64,000 nt of DNA, from contig LATX02000123.1 of NCBI GenBank assembly GCA_001466705.2, positions 124,001 to 188,000 of the forward strand, read 5' to 3'. Shown here one piece after another: positions 56,561 through 64,000 of this stretch (position 1 is its first letter; every line of letters begins with the position of its first letter). The position numbers were made by a program, and so were the translations under genes. Origin of the DNA: Moniliophthora roreri (taxonomy: Eukaryota; Basidiomycota; Agaricomycetes; Agaricales; Marasmiaceae). The notes below the pieces were generated by a model, which saw only the letters and a list, made by a program, of their open reading frames with translations, searched no databases and was not told the origin of the DNA.

Positions 56561-57655
56561 ATGCGCCAAAATGCTACTACCCTCAACGACAATCTTACCC
56601 AATTGCCTGGTTGGGCGTGTCAGGTTGACAGGTACGACATTGTGCGGATTGATTACCTGCGCTTAATTGAGCAGAGGACCAATAACCCGCTTTGCGAGCA
56701 GAGCGCATTGTCACCCGGTCCCCATGTGCTTACGGTCAAGTGAACACCACTGACCCAGAGACACAAATGTTTTGGCCCGACGAGCTTGAGTACGTGCCCA
56801 CGCAGGGTGCAAACCTTGCTGGAGAGGTGCTGAAGGTCGATGCGTCAGATCCAAGCATTAGATATGATAATGCCTCGAAGGGTTGACAAGAACGTCCTGG
56901 GTCGAGTCCGGTTGTGAGTAGCACGGACACATTGGGTGCTAGTTTGTCGTTTACTTTCAACGGTATGCTTTATTGTCTCGGTTCATCTCGTCCTTGGTTC
57001 TGAATGACTCTTGCTCTTGGGAACAAGCACCTCGCTATACGGTTTCACAACCGGTTCATTAACACGGCGTCAAGCCAGCAGCGCTATCTACCAGATTGAC
57101 GGCTCACGGGAGACCATCTTTGGAATCCCTGGAAGCAAGCCATCACCGACTAATAGCAGCGTTTACACTGCTTACTACGATGCTTTCATCTTCACGACTC
57201 CAGACCTGGATCCTGGGACGCATGAGATAACCATCACGTTTACGGGTGTACAGTCTGGAAGTGATCCGCTGCAGTGGCTCATCATTACAGTGGATGTGAC
57301 GGCGAGTGATAGCAGTCCGGGGCTAGACTCGGGATCGGGGGCTCTTCGTCATCAAGATCAAGCACGCCTGTAGGAGCGATTGCAAGGGGTGTACTAGGGG
57401 TATAGCTGGCCTGGCTCTCATCGCTCTGCCGTGTTCTTTTTCAGGAGACGGAACTCAGGAGAGATACCAAAGAGCGAAGAAGCTGGCTATCCCGACTTGC
57501 TGTCTTTCGGCCCCAACGAACGATATCTCCGAGCTCAGCCGCCGAGCTCATCACATTCGAGCTTTTCTCTCACCCCGCAGCGAGTGTGCCATCAACTCGG
57601 AAGTAACACCGTTACGGAAAAACACATGGGGCAGAGCGGCTGTTCCGGAGAGTGA
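56561..57655 (+). pseudogene. Relic of single-span membrane protein (agaricomycete type)
   Basis: Pieces of one protein appear in order in different frames: NNPLCEQSALSPGPHVLTVK, then VNTTDPETQMFWPDELEYVP and VDASDPSIRYDNASKG. These are followed by ASLSFTFNG, TSTSLYGFTTGSL, AIYQIDGSRETIFGIPGSKP, YDAFIFTTPDLDPGTHEITI and TFTGVQSGSDPLQWLIITVD. A membrane segment would be GVLGG-IAGLALIALxC, then FFRRRNSGEIPKSEEAGYPD. Frame changes are needed after HVLTV (about 56738), at KG*QERPG (about 56883), and at GVLGV* (about 57400), where one missing base would restore the membrane helix. The double beta-sandwich ectodomain plus one helix is a common agaricomycete layout of unknown function. Confidence 0.62.
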
Positions 57656-58206
57656 TTATTGAACGTCATTACCGAGATAGCGGTTTGCGATGTCCTCAGC
57701 ATGATGTTGTGGATATTCCCCCGGGATACACACCTCGATGATGCAGGCTTGAATATTATCGACTAACTGTATCTACGTATACATCCACTGCTGTACATAC
57801 TTAACTTATCAGGCGGATGGTGGTACTAGGATTAATTTATTCGTCGGTGGCGCAAAGATCTCTCTAGAAGAGTTCCTTACGCTCGATGTATCTTAGCTTC
57901 AGGAACAGGGAAATGCCCGGAGTCACTTCGTCGTGAGATTGAACCTCTGGCCATCTCAAGGTCATTTATTGCGTCTTTAAGCCTTGTGACATCAAGATGT
58001 CAAGAAGATAACGCAGGAATATTGAACCATGAATGACCGCGACTGATCCTCCTCAACCTCGTCCAATCTTTAAACCGGACCACGCTTTTATTCCACATCC
58101 CGATGTTCATCCGAGCTTACAGAAATAAAAGATCAGCTTCTTCGGGCTTCTTGGGACCAATTTTCCCTACGCAACTACCTTCTCCCGCTTCCAATGGCAA
58201 AACTAT
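57656..58206. other. Intergenic, nothing recognised
   Basis: No open frame, repeat or RNA gene is seen up to the tRNA. Confidence 0.5.
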
Positions 58207-58307
58207 GCTCACGCCCAGGATTGAACTGGAGACCCTTGCATCGCAAAATGCGTAGGTTATAAAGGCAACCTCATAAGTACAATGCTCTACCACTGAGCTA
58301 CGCGAGC
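58207..58307 (-). tRNA. tRNA-Ile(UAU) with 30-nt intron
   Basis: On the minus strand the acceptor arms GCTCGCG and CGTGAGC pair over seven positions with one G-T. The D arm GCTC-AGTGGTA-GAGC, anticodon stem TTGTA/TGCAA and T arm TCCAG-TTCAATC-CTGGG all fold. The anticodon loop CTTATGA has anticodon TAT, reading AUA. A 30-nt intron lies directly after position 37, the canonical place. It contains TTTATAACC, which can pair with the anticodon, as in other pre-tRNA-Ile(UAU). No CCA is encoded, as expected for a nuclear gene. Confidence 0.92.
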
Positions 58308-59240
58308 TGTCGAAGCCGCCGGAGGAGTTTGAGATCGTGTGTTGGACATCACCGGATTATCGATAACGCCGCAATGTGGTTTGACTGGCCCTTGTCTCTT
58401 TGATTGTGTCGCCGAAATAGAACGTAATACGTGCAGTAGAAGTTCATAGAATCCCAAGGCCGGGGGATAAGATAAATAACATAGTTCTCGCCGAAGAAGT
58501 TTTCTACATGGAGCGCGGGCGATGATCTGTCCAAAAGTATCTTCTGAGGTTCCAGTCCATTTATAGGCCTCTCAAGTGCTTCAAAACTCGGTATTGACGT
58601 TATGCAACGACGATAAACCCAGAGAAACGTGTATAAGTGCGCAATGAAGTGAGATCGACTTGGTAGGTACGTGGTGCAGAGTTGAGCTCAACAGTAAACC
58701 TTGCGCAAGGGAGAACCTGAGACAACTCGAAAGATCGAGAGCAACAAGAAACGGACGTTGAGTAGACAATCGACATGTGAGTCAGCGATTTACGCTTGTC
58801 GATGCGATCCTTCCGACTTTGCTGCGTTCCATCGCTGCAACGGGTATGTACTGGGAAACATGCATATTGGTGTTTCAATAATGGCGATATGGCGCTCATT
58901 GCATGATGGTTTCCCGAAGGCGGCTAGAGTTCGATTCCCTGCAAGCTTGCAAGTTGCGAGTGCAGTGGTGGTATAAGGAGGGGAGCCTGCAAGGAGCCTG
59001 TGAAGCCGCGAGTTCGCCGTGAATGAATTAATCCCGCAGATGGTCCGTGCGCACTATGAATAGCCGAAAATCTAGGAACCGGGACCAGCCGACTCTCAGC
59101 CTCTTTCTTCCGTCGCCTGCGTCATTTCCTTGACCATCTAGATGGTTCTAAAAAAGTCCCAAACGGGATACGATGTCGTGTCCAAGAGATGTTCAGGCAT
59201 GCCAGTCCTTCGTCGCTTACCACGTTGACGAGTTGCCTGA
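58308..59240. other. Intergenic, no supported gene
   Basis: Short frames only. A B-box-like gagttcgattccctgc near 58928 has no fitting stems, so it is not called as a tRNA. Confidence 0.5.
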
Positions 59241-60060
59241 ATGTCGGTCGAACAGGAGCAGGAGGAGCGGGAGCACAGCTTGGGCACCACTACTCCTCCA
59301 TGGGATTTAGTTCCTAGATCAGTTAGTCCTAATCACATTGGTCGTGGAGGAGTGGAGTCGGACAACGTCATAGCACAATCACAACAAGTGCCAGCGGAGG
59401 CGGAGGTAAGTAACCCTACATTTACCATCTCTTTTTCACACCTTCACCTCGCTTGTTCACTTTTCCCCCCTTGTTCACCAGCCTCACATACCCGGAGAAC
59501 CGTTGTCGCTTTCCTTAATGCCTACGCCATCTGATATCGCCCTGCATTCGCCGTCCGCAAACATCATCGGTACTCCGTTTGCCACGAACACACCCAGGTT
59601 CGAGTACCCATTCCCAGATTCCGCTTTTTCGAATGAGTCGATACCTTCGTCGACATCGGTGACATCGTCCACATCGTCAAGTTCTTTATCTCTGCTGCAA
59701 AGCCCGCCTCTTATACCGTCTCTTCCATCTCGCGAAGGGCCGACGAGAAGCCAATCTCCCACACATCCAAAAATGATGAAAAACGTCGTACCACCTGTGC
59801 CGCCCAGTTTGATAACTAAAGCTGCCGCAAAGAAGAGCCAGAGTCGATGGAGCATGGGATTGCTAGGCCGGCGGGCAGGTCGCAACCAGAGTCATAGCCA
59901 GTCGGATACTGAAGGCGGTAGTGGATCCGGCGGAGAGACAGATTTAAAGCGAAGATTCTCAGCAGGGTCACGCACGCCTCCCGAGGTGTATTGGACGCCC
60001 ATGATGGAGGCTCCAATGGGCAGCGTACTCTCGGACGAGGAGAGCTCGACGAAGGCATAA
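59241..60060 (+). CDS. Unknown Ser-rich protein, 247 aa
   Basis: Two exons (59241-59405, 59482-60060) join in phase 0 through a 76-nt intron with gtaagt and ccag ends. The start MSVEQEQEEREHSLGTTTPP is acidic. The middle is Ser/Pro-rich (FSNESIPSSTSVTSSTSSSS). A conserved-looking basic part is seen near the end (KAAAKKSQSRWSMGLLGRRA), followed by KRRFSAGSRTPPEVYWTPMM. The RRFS and RTPP sites could be kinase targets. There is no signal peptide or domain that I recognise. Confidence 0.72.
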
Positions 60061-61480
60061 AATCTACACGATTCTTCGTCAGGCTCACCGGGGAGCCATT
60101 CATGATTTCCTTTCCTTGGGTTTTCGGGTTGAGGAATGGGTACTCAAGGTAGCACGCGCATCCTGTGGATAATGTGTAGGTTTTTTTTATTGGGGGTTCT
60201 TTTTTTTATTTTTTGCATTTAATGATTCTTCAAGAATAAGCTTCACACCATATCATTCCTCGTCGACGTTGGTTACACCCACGCGACGCTATATTTTGTC
60301 GGATCTCCTCTTTCTTTCGTTTTTGGGTTTTTGGGCATTAATTCCAACAGCTTTCGTGCTCTCTTCAACGTGTATTATGTTCATTCATTCCATCCAACAT
60401 GTTCTCACGCACGCCGTTTCGTTGCATCCACACATCCATTCACTTGTTCCGGTTCATCGTCAAATTCATTCATTCATTCACTCGGTTATTCACCAAGCAA
60501 TAGTTTTCCGGATCCTTACCCATTGTCGCAAACTATGTAATCAAATTCCCGTACTCATTGCCAACAATACACGCATATGGCACATTTTGAACCATATACG
60601 AGTTGTATGGAATGAGTATTCGCGGAGTTTTGAATTCTCGCCACTTGGACGCCAGTTACTTGCTTCAACCTTCTCCGAATCGCTCGGAATGATGCCAATT
60701 GGAACATTCCCGCTCGGTACACCACGTTAACCTACTCGATTTTCTGAATGCATACACTATACGTATACGTATCACCTATATGGACGAGTCACTTCTACCC
60801 GCCCACTAATGATTCGTACCTTTATCATATCATATATCTTCCTTCATGTCGTGCCACGTTCATGATGTAGCTCAAGTTCTCACTCTGATATCGATGTAGC
60901 CTTTTCTCCCGCTTTGCATATTAGAGGCTGAGTCTCAAACCCCTCCATGTTCCTTCATACATATTTCTCGAAAGTACAGTAAATTCGATTTGTACTTGAT
61001 CCATACTAATGACAACCCTGCAGGCTGCGCTTGTCCAGCGTCGAAGAAAGCATGATTTTCGCTAATATATATAGCAAGCTAGCAGCTGCTCAGTCTAGAG
61101 GTTAGCGCTTAGCGCTATTACCTCTTCCTGTCATCATGAATCTCAAAATGCACATCAGGAACCGTTTACTAAAATATCGAATCGTCATGCCTTCGGTGTC
61201 ATTTCATGCCGACCCGACCTGAACTTCTATCCAGAGAGAGAGACCGAATCTAAGAGTCTTTCACAGGCTGCCCATTCTGAGCGCCGACTTTCGCCTTTTC
61301 GGCCTTAGCGGGCCTTTGCTAGTGATAAGTATGTCAGAGTCCTACGCTGGTATGTCAATTATACCTGGGATATGAACGATTGCTTATCGATATATCGTCT
61401 AGAATCCTCCGCAATACTGGATTGATAACCCAAGTTTGTTGGTTTACATAGATCTCTAAATCTTGTCGATTTTCAACTCA
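60061..61480. other. Long intergenic region, no supported gene
   Basis: The stretch is T-rich, with long 3' region character after 60061 and CATTCATT-type simple repeats near 60460-60500. The frame at 60269-60730 (153 codons) is hydrophobic and His-rich with no motif and lies in this T-rich region, so it is not called. Confidence 0.5.
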
Positions 61481-61482
61481 CA

Positions 61483-61690
61483 GACTGGGTTACGAAACTT
61501 CCGGCAATCGAATTTGCAATCAATAACGCTACAGGCTACAGCCGAGGCAACAGGTTACACGCCGTTCTTTCTAAACTATGGGCGAGTACCTAGATCATTC
61601 AGCATCGGAAGTGGAGTACCCGGGTGTTAGGACCTACTTGGATAAACTTAAGAGCGCTGTCATGAAAGCTGTAGGAATCGATTGCAAAAC
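61483..61690 (+). mobile_element. Relic of Ty3/gypsy retrotransposon integrase
   Basis: The plus strand reads DWVTKLPAIEFAINN in one frame and, after a shift, TGYTPFFLNYGRVPRSFS followed by GVRTYLDKLKSAVMKA. This is the C-terminal part of the integrase core of Ty3/gypsy polyproteins (family pattern W...LP..EFA.N......TG.SPF.L.YG..P). No reverse transcriptase, LTR or chromodomain is recognisable around it. It is a short worn fragment. Confidence 0.75.
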
Positions 61691-61773
61691 CCTACCAGTG
61701 TATGTCTTATATCATTGAATGAGACCCATATTCGAGCTCGTCGCCTCACTTGCCACCGCTACCGGCTCAGTCT

Positions 61774-63742
61774 ATGATGGATAACGACATTTCGAATGCA
61801 CCTGGGACCGCTTCACAGCCCGCCGATCAGCGAGAAACGGTCCAAAAAAGGACTAGTTTCACACTCGAACAGTTATGGGAGAAGCTTACGACGGAAGTTG
61901 CAAAGTACGACGATGGCGTGGTAAAGGATTGGAAAGAAGATATTGATACCTTGCTGGTTTTCGTGCGTCTCCACTTCGCAATCACGAAACACATTTTAAT
62001 GATTTATGATTAGAGCGGCCTCTTCTCCGCCGTCGTCACCGCGTTCGTCATCGAAGCATATCAATGGCTCTCAGAAGATCCTGCGGATACCACTGTCGCT
62101 CTCCTTACCCGGATATCCACGCAACTGAACGCCTCGCAGACTGCGATACCCGAACACCCACAGTTTGAACCAGATGCATCTTCCATCCGCATCAATTGCT
62201 TCTGGTTTCTCAGCCTCGCATCTGCATTGTTTGGTCTCCTATGCAAACAATGGCTTCGGGAACACCAGCGAAACCCACCGACCCGGACACCAGGTGAGGC
62301 GCTGGCTCTCCGCCAACTGCGTCGAGATAGTTTCGAGAAATGGGGTGTCGTTTCTTTCTTGTCGGCGCTCCCCATCTTGCTTGAAGTCACGGTTTTGATG
62401 TTCTTCACTGGCGTTCTGGACCTGTTGTGGAACCGACATCCTATCCCCTTTGCCCTGTGCTTTCTTGCAGTCCTGCTTAGTGCGGGGCTGTATTTTGTCA
62501 CCACATTTCTACCGACACTGACCGTTCCGGGAAACCAGTGGCCACATATTCTCAAAGCAGATTGCAATCAGTTATCCTACCAGTTCATATGTCCCTATAA
62601 ATCACCTCAATCATGGGCCGTTTACCATTTCTCATGCAAGTTCCTGTACCTACTTCTTAAAGTCTCATCCATCTCAGGGTTTGTGCGTAGACGAGCTAAA
62701 CCCCTGTACCACCACGCGGTGAAGTCGGCCACAGGCTGGTCGTCGTTTGACCTCCGAGCGATCAGACAATTCGACGCTTCCCCTTATCCTTTCCAACCGA
62801 GCCCACATTCTTTTACCCTGGAGGTCTACGAGTTGCGTGCATTCGAATGGGGTGTCACCACGTTCCAGGACAACCTGTCAATGAAACCCCGTCTTCAGAA
62901 CGTGTTGGGAACGCTACCCCTTTCAGCGGTTATGTCTTCCATCTTTCGTGAATGGCAATACACGTTCTGGGTAGACATCCCAGAGTTGGATATTGAACTC
63001 AAATTGAGATTCAAGAGGGAAAGGATTAGACTGGTACATCATGACGGCAGCTTTCCCAACCGTAAGGGGTCCTCCGCTTCATTACCCTGAAGGGATGAGA
63101 TTATTTTTGTGGCACCAATACTGGATGGCGATGGCAAGCCTTCCCAATTTGCTGCGTATCTTGGACCTGCTCCTCGACTCCATTAACCAGCAGCAGGCAA
63201 GCCTGTAACAATCTAGTGATCTTCGATTTATTATACCTTTCTCCGTGGTCGATTCATTGTGGACACATCAAGATTCTGTTGTCCGAAAGCGGAGTCTATC
63301 ATTGATACACCTCTTTATGGATACGTGGACTCGAACGCACCCTGGGTACAGTGTCTCCAGACACAAGCATGGACAGCTTGCCTTTGTACTCGTCCTGGCG
63401 ACTCACCTCAACCGCACAGATCACACTTCGGAGCTGCTGACGAGTAGACGCGGGCAGATGTTCGTTCGGTTTGTTCATGAGCAAATCATTACTTGCGGCC
63501 TTTATCAACCGCCTGGGAATGGTGACCTCCGGAAGGCATTGATTGCGGAATGGACTAGTGCAACTCAAAGGGCCCTCGAGGTAGGATCTCTTCCTTCGGG
63601 TTTCTTTGCTCGAATACCGAACCCCTCTGACGACCCACCAACTTCATGCTACCATAATGCAGAGTCATCGGGCATCCGATACTCTACTGAAACGGGCCAT
63701 CATCCTTCGCCACCTGACATCCGCGAAAACGACTCTTTCTGA
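61774..63742 (+). pseudogene. DUF6535 multi-span membrane protein gene, disrupted
   Basis: DUF6535 proteins are large agaricomycete membrane proteins of unknown function. After ATG 61774 (MMDNDISNAPG) a first exon with LEQLWEKLTTEVAKYDDG and DWKEDIDTLLVF joins through a GT-AG intron to SGLFSAVVTAFVIEAYQW. Then come SIRINCFWFLSLASALFGLL, QWLREHQRNPPTRTPGEA and three more membrane segments. The frame runs into a stop at 63088-63090. However, the next frame continues the family sequence: EGMRLFLWHQYWMAMAS, LLDLLLDSINQQQ, then TAA at 63206-63208, then SDLRFIIPFSVVDSLWTHQD to 63742. So one frameshift near 63065 (in an AAGGGG tract) and one nonsense codon separate the parts. A truncated functional 5' product is possible. 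Confidence 0.7.
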
Positions 63743-64000
63743 ACACAAAATGAGTGGTAGTGGCAGATAAAGGGGTAGTCTGGATTTGGATGAGCAACGC
63801 CGAGCTCTACCTGTGTAGCCACATTTACTCAGTAAATGCAGTGACGTAGTTTGATCGCCTTCTCAAATGCTTGCATCGTTAACTTCTCCTACACTTCGTT
63901 CAACGACCCCAGTAGCCGCCAATCAACTCCAGCATTACTACTTACTAAGTTGGATCTGTCAACAGAATGGGGTGTTCCAAACTCCAATACAGAAGTACTG
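63743..64000. other. Right end, nothing recognised
   Basis: Short 3' region of the DUF6535 locus. No feature is seen up to the window edge. Confidence 0.5.

Noticed and set aside
58840..58950. Possible tRNA from B-box-like gagttcgattccc
   Set aside because: No T-stem, acceptor stem or A-box can be folded around it.
60269..60730. 153-codon plus frame, hydrophobic and His-rich
   Set aside because: It lies in T-rich sequence after the 247-aa gene; the composition follows the base bias and the CATTCATT simple repeats, and no family motif or splice pattern supports it.
1..64000. Biosynthetic gene cluster, CRISPR array or bacterial-type defence system
   Set aside because: No polyketide, peptide or terpene synthase, transporter or regulator cluster and no spaced repeats were seen; gene neighbours are functionally unrelated.

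Overview
The window is nuclear DNA of a mushroom-forming basidiomycete (Agaricomycetes, probably Agaricales). The reasons are dense short GT-AG introns (about 45-75 nt) that restore conserved proteins when removed, gene models on both strands without operons, and lineage-typical families: DUF6699, DUF6535, DUF4604, F-box, PLAC8 and Ser/Pro-rich proteins of unknown function. No rRNA, CRISPR or bacterial feature is present. The species cannot be named from the sequence.

Layout. 0-4.4 kb is gene-poor and holds two mobile-element relics: a 228-bp MITE-like element with inverted ends and a 10-bp target duplication, and a 5'-truncated LINE with A-tail and target duplication. 4.5-5.3 kb is a basidiomycete protein of unknown function. 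6.2-8.7 kb is an F-box gene broken by stops and a frameshift. 12.3-14.4 kb is a membrane-anchored GH16 enzyme. 14.7-18.3 kb (minus strand) holds ERO1 and a PLAC8 protein. 18.8-24.5 kb is a tandem duplication of a type-B carboxylesterase: the left copy is decayed, the right copy is intact, and its upstream region carries a 754-bp insertion with a helicase fragment. 25-30.6 kb holds a coiled-coil protein, an F-box protein and an unknown protein.

31.4-36.5 kb is a conserved housekeeping block: homogentisate 1,2-dioxygenase (14 introns), a DUF4604 protein and an FtsJ/MRM2-type rRNA methyltransferase. 36.7-46 kb has low-complexity unknown proteins around a secreted FAD-linked oxidase. 46.7-47.7 kb is ATP synthase subunit 4. 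48.7-49.2 kb is a GH53 galactanase relic. 50.4-55.2 kb holds a DUF6699 protein, a small secreted Cys-rich protein and a Cys-rich putative zinc-binding protein. 56.5-57.7 kb is a decayed single-span membrane-protein gene. 58.2 kb carries an intron-containing tRNA-Ile(UAU). 59.2-60.1 kb is an unknown protein. The right end has a Ty3/gypsy integrase relic beside a DUF6535 membrane-protein gene with a frameshift and a stop.

The genes do not form one pathway. HGD (tyrosine/phenylalanine catabolism), ERO1 (ER disulfide formation), ATP4 (respiration) and MRM2 (mitochondrial ribosome) are independent housekeeping genes. GH16, carboxylesterase, FAD oxidase and the Cys-rich protein belong to the cell surface or secretome. 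The most informative feature is turnover: five decayed genes, and a paralogous empty site that delimits one insertion exactly. I found no clearly new multi-gene system. Exon structures were read by eye from splice sites, reading phase and remembered family motifs; no alignment or database search was run.
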